Part shown: positions 19,402 through 28,104 of the stretch, piece after piece
Layout: each line of letters begins with the position of its first letter
Position numbering within the stretch: position 1 is the stretch's first letter
Assembly (NCBI RefSeq): GCF_022026155.1
Contig: NZ_CP085041.1
Coordinates: 1,582,306 to 1,646,305, forward strand
Direction: 5' to 3'
DNA length: 64,000 nucleotides
DNA from: Dissulfurimicrobium hydrothermale
GTDB taxonomy: Bacteria > Desulfobacterota > Dissulfuribacteria > Dissulfuribacterales > Sh68
Notes under the pieces: model-generated
Databases searched by the model: none
What the model was told of the DNA's origin: nothing
Seen by the model: only the letters and a program-made list of their open reading frames with translations
Made by a program: the position numbers and the translations under genes

Positions 19402-20277
19402 TCAATCTTCCAAAGAATTGACAATCTTTTTGACCGCGGCGACATCCTGATCCCCCAGCCCCTTTTTCATGGCGTTATCATAAAGCCTAAGGACCGACTG
19501 GCCGATAAAGATGTCAGCGCCACATTCCTTTGCAGTATTTATTACGAAACCAAGGTCTTTGGCCATATGTTTTAAGGGAAATTGCGGCGGGAAGACATCA
19601 TTTTTAAGCATATCCGCCTTGAGATTGAAAAGGCTGCACCCCATGGGACCTGAAAGGATGGTATCAAGCACGGTCTCTATGTCGAGATCGAGGTCTTCGG
19701 CAAGCGAAACAGCCTCGCTCAATCCAGCCACCATGACGGCAAGAAGGAGATTCACGACCATCTTCATGGCAGAGCCTTGGCCTGTCTCTCCGCAATAGAC
19801 AACACGCTTGCCCATTGTCAAAAAAAGTGATTCAAGTCTCTTTATTTGTTCGCGAGGACCGCCTGCAAGGATGATAAGGGTTGCATCTTCGGCTGGCTTT
19901 TTTGAACCTGATACAGGGGCGTCTATCAGTATTATAGAATAGGTTTTGAGCCTTGCAGCAAGACCTCTCGTATAGGAAGGCGGCACGGTGCTCATATTGA
20001 CTATCAAGCCGCCATTTGACATGCCTTTTAAAAGACCGTCATCACCATCCAGGACTGCATCGATCGCCTCGGGCCCAGTAACCATGAGCATCACCACATC
20101 TGCCCATTCACCCACCTCCCTTGGCGTCATCCCTACCCTTGCACCTACCATAGCGAGAGGTATAGTTTTATCATATGTTCGATTATAGACCATGATTTCA
20201 TAGCCAGCCTTGAGGATATTGCGCGCCATGGGCTGACCCATTATACCCATACCAATAAAACCGACCCTCTTAAACAT
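19402..20277 (-). CDS. Beta-hydroxyacid dehydrogenase (GarR / 3-hydroxyisobutyrate dehydrogenase family)
   Basis: NAD(P)-dependent oxidoreductase of 291 residues. The Rossmann motif GFIGMGIMGQPMARN is at the N-terminus, the substrate-binding DAPVSGSKKPAE near residue 118, and the catalytic lysine in GSAMKMVVNLL near residue 170. The family includes tartronate semialdehyde reductase, 3-hydroxyisobutyrate dehydrogenase and glyoxylate/succinic semialdehyde reductases; the text is closest in style to the last two. There are no pathway neighbours to decide the substrate. Divergent from coaE. Confidence 0.85.
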   Translation of the reverse strand: MFKRVGFIGMGIMGQPMARNILKAGYEIMVYNRTYDKTIPLAMVGARVGMTPREVGEWADVVMLMVTGPEAIDAVLDGDDGLLKGMSNGGLIVNMSTVPPSYTRGLAARLKTYSIILIDAPVSGSKKPAEDATLIILAGGPREQIKRLESLFLTMGKRVVYCGETGQGSAMKMVVNLLLAVMVAGLSEAVSLAEDLDLDIETVLDTILSGPMGCSLFNLKADMLKNDVFPPQFPLKHMAKDLGFVINTAKECGADIFIGQSVLRLYDNAMKKGLGDQDVAAVKKIVNSLED

Positions 20278-20350
20278 AAGGCTTCCCTCCTTGTATATCT
20301 TCCGTTAGATTTGAAAATAAATCTTAAAATCCTTTTGCCTATTTTACAGC

Positions 20351-20986
20351 ATGCTGCAATCGTACCTCAAGAAAAAAGACTCCTGGCCTAAAAAAGTCAT
20401 AGGCCTGACCGGCATCATAGCATCTGGAAAAAGTACTACGGCAAGGCTGATATCCCAAATGGGCATCACCGTTCTGGATGCCGACGAACTCGCAAAAGAT
20501 GCGGTAAGACCTGGCACCCAGGCGCTTCAAAGGCTTGTAAATACACTCGGGACTGGAATTCTCAAACAAAACGGCGATCTCGACAGGGCTCGAGTTTTAG
20601 GGCTTATACTGTCGGATGCCGGAATCAAACAAACTGTGGAGAACATCATACACCCTGAGATACTTAAACTCATGGATGAAAGGCTAAAGGCGCTTAAGGC
20701 AAAAGGGGTCGAGATGGTCTTTGTGGAGGTGCCGCTTTTATTCGAGGCCGGCTGGGAAGGCCTTTTTGATATGATCGTCACGGTGTCAGCGCCAGAAAAG
20801 GCCTGCATAAAGCGACTCATTGAAAGAAACAATATAGGACGGCGAAAGGCGATAATGTGGCTAAAACAGCAACTCCCTCAAGGAGAAAAGATTAGACGGT
20901 CTGATTATGTAATTTTTAATGATTTCCAGGAAAATCTACAAAAGCAAGTAGCAAAACTTATTGACGACATCAGCAGGACACCATAA
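20351..20986 (+). CDS. coaE: Dephospho-CoA kinase
   Basis: Catalyses the last step of coenzyme A synthesis, phosphorylating the 3' hydroxyl of dephospho-CoA. The P-loop is GLTGIIASGKST, the CoaE signature DADELAKDAV follows, then the lid region and VEVPLLFEAGW. Length 211 residues is normal. The N-terminus has about ten extra residues (MLQSYLKKKDSW) before the beta strand that leads to the P-loop. A tRNA-Arg gene follows downstream. Confidence 0.95.
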   Translation: MLQSYLKKKDSWPKKVIGLTGIIASGKSTTARLISQMGITVLDADELAKDAVRPGTQALQRLVNTLGTGILKQNGDLDRARVLGLILSDAGIKQTVENIIHPEILKLMDERLKALKAKGVEMVFVEVPLLFEAGWEGLFDMIVTVSAPEKACIKRLIERNNIGRRKAIMWLKQQLPQGEKIRRSDYVIFNDFQENLQKQVAKLIDDISRTP

Positions 20987-21070
20987 AAATTTAATGCGCT
21001 GCAATCTCCCTCAACGGGGCTTTACAAGATATAATTGTAATATTATAAAAGGCGCACTGATCATTCCTAT

Positions 21071-21147
21071 CTGCCCATAGCTCAACAGGATAGAGCAACG
21101 GCCTTCTAAGCCGTAGGTTGTGGGTTCGAGTCCCGCTGGGCAGGCCA
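21071..21147 (+). tRNA. tRNA-Arg(TCT)
   Basis: Acceptor CTGCCCA pairs with TGGGCAG; anticodon loop CTTCTAA gives TCT; T loop TTCGAGT; CCA encoded. Length 77. The 3' end is followed after about 70 bases by a decayed phage repressor, so the gene may have served as an integration site. Confidence 0.96.
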
Positions 21148-21216
21148 AATCAATAAAATCAAGTACTTAGCGCTTCAAAAAAATCGCTTTGGGTAGGGGA
21201 TTAGTTTTCGCCAGCG

Positions 21217-21445
21217 TGACCCCGATATTAAGGATGGCGACACTGCCATGATTGACACCAGCCGCACATAGATCATCGATGGCCGCGTGTATGCCTTTGC
21301 TGATATAGGCGGCAAGACGGGTCAGTTTGAACTCAAGATTAAGGCGCTTAAGTAGGTGATAATGTGGTGATCGAGAGCCACAATGCCACCGAAGGTGCAA
21401 AGAGACAGACCAAGCCAAGGGCTGACATAAAATTGGATGGATACT
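21217..21445 (+). pseudogene. S24/LexA-type phage repressor, C-terminal fragment
   Basis: The plus strand reads DPDIKDGDTAMIDTSRT, stop, IIDGRVYAFADIGG, FELKIKALK, stop, then VQRDRPSQG. This is the S24 peptidase domain of XRE-type phage repressors (usual pattern: P-T-I-x-D-G-D, then D-x-S, R-x-Y, and L-K-I-K-R-L with the catalytic Lys). At least two stops and a frame change show it is dead, and no N-terminal helix-turn-helix remains. Its place just downstream of tRNA-Arg suggests the leftover of an integrated element. Confidence 0.65.
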
Positions 21446-21771
21446 TGATACCAAGGTTGGGCCTATAATCTAGTTCAAGCAGATGAAAAAAATAAGTTCT
21501 GCATAATCCACTGACTGCCAACTATATTATAAGATAATTCAGTTCAAATCTCATATAAATAATTTTGTTCAACATAAGAATCAAAAAAAATTTAAATTCT
21601 TATGCATCTTATAATTGTAAAGAAAATGTTTTTATAAAATTATAAATTTTTGATTAATAATTTTATTGTCTTTGTTTTCATCTTAAGGTTATCAATATCT
21701 TTCGATTTTATATATTTGAATTTTGACATCTTGAATTGTCAACTAACTAATTGAAAATATTAAATTTTTAC
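21446..21771. other. AT-rich intergenic stretch without recognisable gene
   Basis: Extremely AT-rich DNA between the phage repressor remnant and the promoter of the small membrane protein genes. It holds runs of T and A and several weak promoter-like motifs. No open frame or RNA structure could be supported. Confidence 0.5.
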
Positions 21772-21799
21772 TTGACAAAACTAATTAATAAATTATCGT
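21772..21799 (+). promoter_or_regulatory. Promoter of the tandem small membrane protein genes
   Basis: TTGACA (21772-21777), a 16-base AT spacer and TATCGT (21794-21799). The -35 is perfect, the -10 weaker. It stands 41 bases before the first ATG, which has a GGGGGA ribosome binding site. Confidence 0.55.
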
Positions 21800-21839
21800 T
21801 TACTTAAAAGAGGTAAATAAAATAACAAAGGGGGAGATC

Positions 21840-22073
21840 ATGATAAACAATATCGGGACTAAATTAAGAGAAAAGATACATATGAATCTCCTGGAAAACA
21901 ATCGAAGCATTGATTTCGAAAAAGAAGTAAGCGATATAGGTTTAGGAGCAATAGGCATAGCAGCGGGACTTATAGGGGCATGGAGTCTAGTTTGTCTAGC
22001 AGGCGGTCTCATAGCAGCTCATGGTCCGATATCGTTAATAACAAGTTGGTTCGTAGCCGTTTCGGGCAATTAA
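21840..22073 (+). CDS. Small membrane protein of unknown function, first of a tandem pair
   Basis: A 77-residue protein, not recognised. A charged N-terminal third (LREKIHMNLLENNRSIDFEK) is followed by one long or two short hydrophobic stretches rich in Gly, Ala and Leu (IGLGAIGIAAGLIGAWSLVC, then LAGGLIAAHGP), ending in SWFVAVSGN. The next gene is a clear paralogue: FEKE, IAAGLIGxWxxxCLAxGLIAAxGP and WFxAV are shared in the same order. Promoter, strong ribosome binding sites and a terminator after the second gene show that the two form a compact mRNA, probably well expressed. The divergent ftsH 300 bases downstream may or may not be related in function. Confidence 0.75.
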   Translation: MINNIGTKLREKIHMNLLENNRSIDFEKEVSDIGLGAIGIAAGLIGAWSLVCLAGGLIAAHGPISLITSWFVAVSGN

Positions 22074-22101
22074 AATTATTAAAACATAAGGAGGAACTAT
22101 C

Positions 22102-22329
22102 ATGGAAAATTCAGCGACAACCAAGGCAAAAGTAAGAGAAGATGCTGGATTAGATATAGCCAGCGCCGGATTTGAAAAGGAGATTTCAAAGATCACACTT
22201 GCCGCCGGGGGGATTATGGCTGGTCTCGTAGGCATTTGGGGCATTACCTGTCTTGCGGCAGGACTTATCGCCGCTGGTGGTCCTGTAGAGCTTGCGAAGG
22301 CCTGGTTCTCCGCCGTAACAGGCGGCTAA
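22102..22329 (+). CDS. Small membrane protein of unknown function, second of the tandem pair
   Basis: A 75-residue paralogue of the preceding protein. After an N-terminal charged part (TKAKVREDAGLDIASAGFEK) come hydrophobic stretches (GIMAGLVGIWGITCLAAGLI) and the ending AWFSAVTGG. Gly-Pro after the second stretch and the single Cys inside the first are conserved between the two proteins. AGGAGG lies nine bases before the ATG, and the gap to the first gene is 28 bases. I do not know a family for it; bacteriocin, holin and FtsH-substrate roles are all possible and none is supported. Confidence 0.75.
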   Translation: MENSATTKAKVREDAGLDIASAGFEKEISKITLAAGGIMAGLVGIWGITCLAAGLIAAGGPVELAKAWFSAVTGG

Positions 22330-22340
22330 ATAAGAAAGTA

Positions 22341-22376
22341 GGCAGAGGGTAGTGGTAGCCCTCTGCCGCCTATCCT
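22341..22376 (+). terminator. Rho-independent terminator after the small membrane protein genes
   Basis: GGCAGAGGG (22341-22349) pairs perfectly with CCCTCTGCC (22359-22367) around a nine-base loop, followed by a pyrimidine-rich tail (TATCCTTTCATTTT). It closes the two-gene unit before ftsH, which therefore needs its own promoter in the 250 bases that follow; I see no convincing one there. Confidence 0.8.
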
Positions 22377-22630
22377 TTCATTTTGATCCCTTTATCTACT
22401 TTCTTTTCAGTCAGTCTACCTTCCAAAAAATCGCTATTTTCTCTTTCAACCAGCATCCTGATTCTAAAATGCACGATGTATTTGAACTATGCAGGATATA
22501 TTAACTTTTAAAATATAAAACCGGCAAAAACAAAGAGATACACCCTTTTTTGTTGATATTTTTTTATTATAATAATTTAATTGTTCGCATCGTCAATCTT
22601 TTATCTTTTGCATTAAAAGGAGAAAAATAC

Positions 22631-24580
22631 TTGCGCTATATGGTAAGGGCCTTGATGGCCGTCATAATCTGTTCATTTATAGGGATTGCCATATATTTGC
22701 CCTGGCATTTTGAAAGTCATAGTCCTATTATAAAATATAGTGATTTTATAAATGCCGTCAAAAAAGGCAATATTTCTGAAGTAGCAATAAGCAACGGTGA
22801 ATTAAGAATAAAAGACGTCAATGGCGAGACATATTATACCTTTTCGCCAGACGTGTCGAATCTTATTCAACTACTTCTAGAGCAGAAGGTCGCGATCCAG
22901 ACAGAATCCAACAAACCAGGGTTTTTCTTTTATCTGCTTATCGGGATAATCATCACAAGTGTTATAGGTCTTTTTGCCCTATGGGTATTAAATAGATATC
23001 TAAAAAAGAAAGAGGGCAATGAGTTTGCAAAGACAAAGGTGATAAATCTTTGCGAGAGCATGAAATGTGTAACTTTTAATGATGTTGAAGGGATCGATGA
23101 GGCAAAAGAGGAGGTAAAGGAAATAGTCGATTTTCTTAAAGACCCTTCGTCTGTAAATCGTCTTGGCGGAAGGATGCCGAAAGGGGTCCTTCTTATGGGT
23201 CCGCCAGGGACCGGTAAGACATTGCTGGCAAGAGCTATTGCAGGTGAGGCTGGAACGCCGTTTTTCAGCATAAGCGGTTCGGATTTTGTGGAGATGTTCG
23301 TGGGAGTAGGGGCATCAAGGGTAAGGGAACTATTTAGAGAAGCAAAAAAAAATGCACCATGTATAATTTTTATCGATGAAATAGATGCAGTGGGCAAGAA
23401 TAGGGGCGTAGGAGACATCCCTGGTGGGCAGGATGAAAGACAGCAGACCTTAAACGCCCTTCTTGTAGAGATGGACGGTTTCGAGTCAGATGACAATATA
23501 GTAGTTATAGCAGCCACAAACAGGCCCGATGTCTTAGATCCCGCCCTCCTCCGTCCAGGTCGTTTTGATAGGCGCATTTATGTCCCACCTCCAGATATGA
23601 AAGGCCGTTATGCCATCCTTAAAGTACATGCAAGAAATGTAATCCTCGCAAAGGATGTCGATCTTAAAATGATCGCAAAGGGCACCCCTGGATTTACCGG
23701 GGCCGATATACGCAACCTTGTCAATGAAGCGGCGCTGGAAGCGGCAAGAAAGGGAAAGTCTTTCATAGAGATGGAGGACTTCGAAGAGGCTAAAGACAAG
23801 ATCGTCTTGGGAATTGAAAGAAGGGGCGTAGTTATGGATGAAGAGGACCGGCGGATTATTGCCTATCACGAGGTAGGACATGCCATCATGGCAAAGATGC
23901 TGCCCGGAGCAGACCCTGTCCATAAAATAACGATTATCCCGCGTGGAAGATCTATGGGTGTAACCCAGCAACTCCCCATCGATGAACATCATGTATATTC
24001 CATGGAGTATCTGATGAATCGAATAAAGATACTCTTCGGCGGGCGGGCAGCGGAAGAGATAGTTTTCGGCAGGCAGACTACTGCCGTAAGGGACGATCTT
24101 GCCAAGGCTACGGCCATTGCAACCATGATGATATGTCAGTATGGGATGAGCAATAAGATAGGTCCAATATCCTATCAGCATGAGTCAAGCTCTTTTTTGA
24201 CGGGGGTTGAACGTCCACTGTTTTTAAGTGAAGAAATGGCGGCGCTGGCCGACAAAGAAATAAATAGGCTACTTAAAGAATGTTACGAGGCAACAAAAGC
24301 TATAATTATAAAGGAAAGGGCGCTTCTAAACAAGGTCGCCGAGATATTGTTGGTCCAAGAGACCCTTGATGGCGAAGAATTCGATATCATCTATGAATGC
24401 AATAGAAAACTCTCTGGAGACGATGCCGCCCTCCCTGACAAATGTTCTGTCTGTAATATAACTTGGTGCGAAAAAAAGCTCGCCAAGTTGGGGCTGGACA
24501 ACGCCGATAATCAATTAGACCCAAACAACTTCGAGAGCTCATCTGAGGCAACAGCACATTCAAGTCCGAATGGCAGATAG
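22631..24580 (+). CDS. FtsH-type membrane AAA+ zinc protease, divergent paralogue
   Basis: Membrane-anchored protease that extracts and degrades membrane and soluble proteins. Two N-terminal helices flank a periplasmic domain of about 75 residues; then AAA+ with GPPGTGKT (about residue 190), [13 protein letters not shown], and the second-region arginines in LLRPGRFDR; then the M41 site HEVGH (about 415). The start is a TTG at 22631, chosen because AAGGAG lies eight bases upstream. After the protease domain an unusual tail holds CSVCNITWC (Cys 605, 608, 613) and a polar end. The 3' end overlaps the converging membrane protein gene by 70 bases. This may be a second FtsH; the housekeeping one is not in the window. 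Confidence 0.9.
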   Translation: MRYMVRALMAVIICSFIGIAIYLPWHFESHSPIIKYSDFINAVKKGNISEVAISNGELRIKDVNGETYYTFSPDVSNLIQLLLEQKVAIQTESNKPGFFFYLLIGIIITSVIGLFALWVLNRYLKKKEGNEFAKTKVINLCESMKCVTFNDVEGIDEAKEEVKEIVDFLKDPSSVNRLGGRMPKGVLLMGPPGTGKTLLARAIAGEAGTPFFSISGSDFVEMFVGVGASRVRELFREAKKNAPCIIFIDEIDAVGKNRGVGDIPGGQDERQQTLNALLVEMDGFESDDNIVVIAATNRPDVLDPALLRPGRFDRRIYVPPPDMKGRYAILKVHARNVILAKDVDLKMIAKGTPGFTGADIRNLVNEAALEAARKGKSFIEMEDFEEAKDKIVLGIERRGVVMDEEDRRIIAYHEVGHAIMAKMLPGADPVHKITIIPRGRSMGVTQQLPIDEHHVYSMEYLMNRIKILFGGRAAEEIVFGRQTTAVRDDLAKATAIATMMICQYGMSNKIGPISYQHESSSFLTGVERPLFLSEEMAALADKEINRLLKECYEATKAIIIKERALLNKVAEILLVQETLDGEEFDIIYECNRKLSGDDAALPDKCSVCNITWCEKKLAKLGLDNADNQLDPNNFESSSEATAHSSPNGR

Positions 24581-25611
24581 CCGGCGTAGCCCAAGATAGG
24601 CATCTCAAAGACTTGAAAACGTTGCACAAACGGTACGGTATACTCCCAGTGGGCAAAAGAGAAGTAGTTCCACATCTCCCAAAAAAACCCACAAAAGAGC
24701 CCGGCTGCCGCCGGAAGCAGCACAGGCCGCCAGTCACCAGCCTTTATCTTTGAAAAAACCGTCTCTTCGCCAAAAAGCACCTGAAGTGCTATAATAATCG
24801 CGAGCGGCGCGAGCCACGGAAGGGGGAAGAGATAATGCGGCCAGACGCCGATTCCAGTAAGTCCTATACCAGCCAATAAAAGCGTCAACCAAGCCAAAAG
24901 GCGCGGATGCTTGAGCATTGGCATGCGTGGACCTCTGCGGCACCGCCCCAAAAATGGAAAGGTTGCCATCCATTCGGTAGTGCTCGACACCGCTGGCAGG
25001 ACAGTGGCAAAGGGCGGGGTGGCCAGAAGGAAGTACCCTAACGGTCCGACGGGCGGGATCCCAACGTAGTGCCAGTTCTGGACAAAACGATTCAGATACT
25101 CGAAATACCACCAGAAAAAGGCGCTGAAGGGAAAAAGCGCGATTAAATAACCAGGCCGTCTGGTTAAAAGACAGTGCCCTGCCCGCCTTATGGTAAAGGC
25201 GTTGGCGACAAGAATATAGGCCATCCATAATGGAGTAAAGGTATAGCTCTGCCACCGCGCAAACCAGACAAAACGCATCCACGCCAATATCCAAGTCGTA
25301 ATAAGCAGCACCACGCCGAGCCAACCCCACCACGGGAAAAATCTCTTTACCGGCATGGACATAAAAGGCAACGCAGCTCTTGACGAAGGAGACCTGAACC
25401 ATACCACAAACAATGCGACTGCGGCAACAGGCAAGGAGGCCAGCGAAAGAAAAACCGTCCAGGAAAACTGGGGCTGCATAATGGGATGCGCAACAGGCAC
25501 AAAGGTCAAATATGGAGCAAGACCCTTTCCTGAAAGGAAAATGCCCAAGGGCGGCAACCCGAGCAACAGCAAGGATAGGACCAACAACTTGACAAGGGGC
25601 CTTATTGCCAC
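24511..25611 (-). CDS. Multi-pass membrane protein of unknown function
   Basis: A 366-residue protein with about nine or ten hydrophobic helices and many aromatic residues. Notable conserved-looking text is [18 protein letters not shown] near residue 165 and, near the C-terminus, [20 protein letters not shown] followed by [18 protein letters not shown]. The repeated pattern of acidic and aromatic residues at helix ends (E-x-x-N, W-E, F-E-M-P) recalls membrane enzymes of the lycopene cyclase kind, but this is only a resemblance. GTG 25611 is the start, with AAGGAG seven bases upstream. Its last 23 codons overlap ftsH on the other strand. Confidence 0.7.
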   Translation of the reverse strand: MAIRPLVKLLVLSLLLLGLPPLGIFLSGKGLAPYLTFVPVAHPIMQPQFSWTVFLSLASLPVAAVALFVVWFRSPSSRAALPFMSMPVKRFFPWWGWLGVVLLITTWILAWMRFVWFARWQSYTFTPLWMAYILVANAFTIRRAGHCLLTRRPGYLIALFPFSAFFWWYFEYLNRFVQNWHYVGIPPVGPLGYFLLATPPFATVLPAVSSTTEWMATFPFLGRCRRGPRMPMLKHPRLLAWLTLLLAGIGLTGIGVWPHYLFPLPWLAPLAIIIALQVLFGEETVFSKIKAGDWRPVLLPAAAGLFCGFFWEMWNYFSFAHWEYTVPFVQRFQVFEMPILGYAGYLPFGLECAVASDELSKLFGSN

Positions 25612-26050
25612 AACCGCACTCCTTGAGCTGATAAATATTAATATTTTACGTTATCGGATGGAATGGTTCTATGCAAGTGTATGGCTAAAACGGCCACTCA
25701 AGTGTCGAGTGCTGGAGATAAAAATAGTGTTAGAAGCAAATGATTTGACCTCTTTTGTAGCACGTGAATGTCCGGTTTTTATATAGTCAGGAGGACTGGA
25801 CAAAATTGCTACAGGAAGTCAAGGAGATCATTTTGTGGAGATTTACAGGGATTGGAAGAAATGTATGTTGACTCAGGAGAAAAGCGCCTCGCCTTCGCTC
25901 TGACAAAGGAAATATTATTAAAACAAAATCGTTAATGGCGGACATGAACATTGACGCAACAAACAGGACAATTCATTTACTCTATAAGCGGTCAATTCTA
26001 TTTACTCGTAACACTAAAATAGTTGCTTACCTTGCTGGAATATTCTAAAA
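25612..26050. other. Intergenic stretch with no recognised gene
   Basis: Between the GTG of the membrane protein and the methyltransferase promoter. Short frames occur on the plus strand (for example one containing EMYVDSGEKRLAFALTKEIL near 25860-25935) but none has a convincing start and ribosome binding site, and I recognise none. They may be gene remnants. Confidence 0.4.
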
Positions 26051-26056
26051 TATAAT
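26051..26056 (+). promoter_or_regulatory. -10 element of the methyltransferase gene
   Basis: A perfect TATAAT 49 bases before ATG 26105. The -35 is poor (TTACCT, 18 bases upstream). It would place the transcription start near 26063. Confidence 0.4.
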
Positions 26057-26104
26057 TTATTTAGATCTTGCATGGTCCATACAAAGACAGAAAGGACTGA
26101 TGAT

Positions 26105-27106
26105 ATGAACAAAAAAGAATGGGATCCATGTGCCATTCTTAAACTTTCGGGTTCATATTGGGAAGCCTGTGCCTTACATACTGGAGTGCTTCTCGACATA
26201 TTTACACATATAGGCGACATAAGTCTCCCTGCAGAGCAGGTAGCGAGTAAGATCAAGGGCGATGTCAGGGCGACGGCTATGCTGCTTAACGCCCTTACGG
26301 CCATGGATCTTTTGATTAAGGAATCCGATCGATACCGCAACACGGATCATGCCATCCGCTACCTTTCAAAGACGTCAGATCAATATATGGGTTTCATCAT
26401 CCAGCATCATCATCACCTCATGACATCATGGCAGAAGCTGGTAGAGGCCGTAGCAACAGGTAAGCCGGTAAGAAAAAAGGCATCTTTCGACGGTCCCATC
26501 GTAAGAGAAAGTTTTTTGATGGGTATGTTCAATATGGCCATGATTGTAGCGCCCAAGATAGTACCTAAGATAGATCTTACAGGCCGAAGGCGCCTGCTTG
26601 ATCTGGGAGGAGGGCCCGGCACCTATGCCATTCATTTTTGCAAATACAATCCAGGGCTTTCTGCAGTAATCTTTGACCTTCCAACGAGCCGGCATATAGC
26701 TGAAGACATGATAGAACGATCCGGTCTTAAAGGGAAGATAACCTTTATTGGTGGGAACTATATCGAAGATACCTTGCCGCAAGGTTTTGATGTGATTTGG
26801 CTGAGTCAAATACTCCATTCAGAAGGTCCGGAAGAATGCAAAACCATAATCGGAAAGGCCGTAGCCGCCCTTGAGCCGCAGGGATTGATAGCCGTGCATG
26901 AATTTATCCTCAACAATGAAGAAAGTGGTCCGCTTTTCCCCGCCTTATTTTCACTAAACATGCTTGTCGGGACACCACACGGTCAGGCCTATTCAGAAAA
27001 TGCCATCAAATCCATGCTGCTCGAGGCAGGGCTGGATTCGATCCAGCGAATCCCTTTGGATACCCCAAATAATTCAGGAGTGATCATTGGCATAAAGCAC
27101 GCCTAG
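26105..27106 (+). CDS. SAM-dependent O-methyltransferase, plant-type dimeric family
   Basis: A 333-residue methyltransferase of the family with an N-terminal winged-helix dimerisation domain (ALHTGVLLDIF and ALTAMDLL) and a Rossmann catalytic domain with the SAM loop LLDLGGGPGTYAIHF near residue 180, FDLP after the second strand and the helix SQILHSEGPEEC. Members methylate hydroxyl groups of aromatic or macrocyclic substrates, or act in pigment and quinone pathways. No neighbour tells which. ATG 26105 is preferred over the ATG 33 bases earlier because AAAGGA lies at a proper distance before it. Confidence 0.83.
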   Translation: MNKKEWDPCAILKLSGSYWEACALHTGVLLDIFTHIGDISLPAEQVASKIKGDVRATAMLLNALTAMDLLIKESDRYRNTDHAIRYLSKTSDQYMGFIIQHHHHLMTSWQKLVEAVATGKPVRKKASFDGPIVRESFLMGMFNMAMIVAPKIVPKIDLTGRRRLLDLGGGPGTYAIHFCKYNPGLSAVIFDLPTSRHIAEDMIERSGLKGKITFIGGNYIEDTLPQGFDVIWLSQILHSEGPEECKTIIGKAVAALEPQGLIAVHEFILNNEESGPLFPALFSLNMLVGTPHGQAYSENAIKSMLLEAGLDSIQRIPLDTPNNSGVIIGIKHA

Positions 27107-27287
27107 CCTATGGCAACATTACTCAACCCGGCTGCGGCAACCGTCCCACAATTCCTCCTTTTTTAAATTGAAGCTGGTTAACCACAAAATCGTATAGACA
27201 ATTTCATATTAAGGCATGTATTTTTAAATGGATCTGGATCAAAGACGGCAGTGTAAGCCTTGTTAAATTAAAGAGTAGAGGAATACT

Positions 27288-27950
27288 ATGCTAATGTTCG
27301 ATCTTCACTGTCACAGCTTGTTCAGCGACGGCGAGTTGTTGCCCTCAGAGCTTGTGAGACGGGCTGAGGCCATGGGATATAAGGCTGTAGCCATTACAGA
27401 CCATGCCGATTCATCTAATCTGGAACACATACTGCTCAATATCAGGCGGGCAGCAGATGACATAAACAAATACAGCCAGACTAGGCTCATCCCAGGGATT
27501 GAGCTCACCCATGTACACCCAAGGTTGATAGACGACCTTGCCAAAAAGGCTAGGGGGTTTGGGGCAAAGATTGTGGTCTGCCATGGCGAGACAATCGTTG
27601 AGCCGGTTTACCCAGGGACTAATCATGCCGCCCTTAAAGCCGATATAGATATATTGGCACATCCTGGATTTATAACCCCTGACGATGTAAAACTCGCCGC
27701 AGGGCGAGGAATAATGCTAGAACTATCAGGAAGAAAGGGGCACAGCCTTACAAACGGCCATGTAGCAAGGCTTGCCATGAAACATGGTGCCCATTTAGTT
27801 GTAAATTCCGATGGACATGCCCCATCTGACTTTATGACGGCTGAAATGGCAAGAAAGATCGCCATGGGCGCAGGACTTTCAGAAGAGGAGGCTGAAGACG
27901 TCTTTAACGAAACATGGCGTCTAATATCGGCTATCGACCTGCAATCTTAA
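27288..27950 (+). CDS. PHP-domain metal-dependent phosphoesterase
   Basis: A 220-residue hydrolase of the PHP family, which uses a trinuclear metal site made of His and Asp. The ligands appear in the usual order: FDLHCHSLFSDG, ITDHAD, a Glu in PGIELTHV, VCHGE, ILAHPGF and NSDGHAP. Stand-alone PHP proteins of this length act on histidinol phosphate or nucleotide phosphates. The PIEL-H and the HPG motif resemble the TrpH/YcdX-like branch. No his genes are near, so histidine synthesis should not be assumed. Confidence 0.82.
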   Translation: MLMFDLHCHSLFSDGELLPSELVRRAEAMGYKAVAITDHADSSNLEHILLNIRRAADDINKYSQTRLIPGIELTHVHPRLIDDLAKKARGFGAKIVVCHGETIVEPVYPGTNHAALKADIDILAHPGFITPDDVKLAAGRGIMLELSGRKGHSLTNGHVARLAMKHGAHLVVNSDGHAPSDFMTAEMARKIAMGAGLSEEEAEDVFNETWRLISAIDLQS

Positions 27951-28024
27951 AGGACAACCTCAAACACAAGAAATAAAATAAGCATGGTAAGATCTATACA
28001 ACTTGATACAAATTTATTTTTTTA

Positions 28025-28053
28025 TTGGCAACTATCCGACTATATTTTATAAT
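28025..28053 (+). promoter_or_regulatory. Sigma-70 promoter of cheX
   Basis: TTGGCA (28025-28030), a 17-base spacer and a perfect TATAAT (28048-28053). It excludes the in-frame ATG at 28003 as the cheX start. Confidence 0.7.
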
Positions 28054-28104
28054 AGCCAGCCGGCAATCGGCATTAATGACACCTTAAAAACATCTGGAGG
28101 AATA

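Noticed and set aside
21167-21454. 95-codon frame on the minus strand opposite the S24 repressor remnant
   Set aside because: The plus strand gives recognisable repressor text in spite of stops; the minus frame gives none.
22930-24181. Two frames of 215 codons antisense to ftsH
   Set aside because: They mirror the conserved AAA+ and protease domains and have no independent coding signs.
28003-28104. ATG 28003 as cheX start
   Set aside because: A strong TTGGCA-N17-TATAAT promoter lies downstream of it, and the CheX fold begins after ATG 28105.
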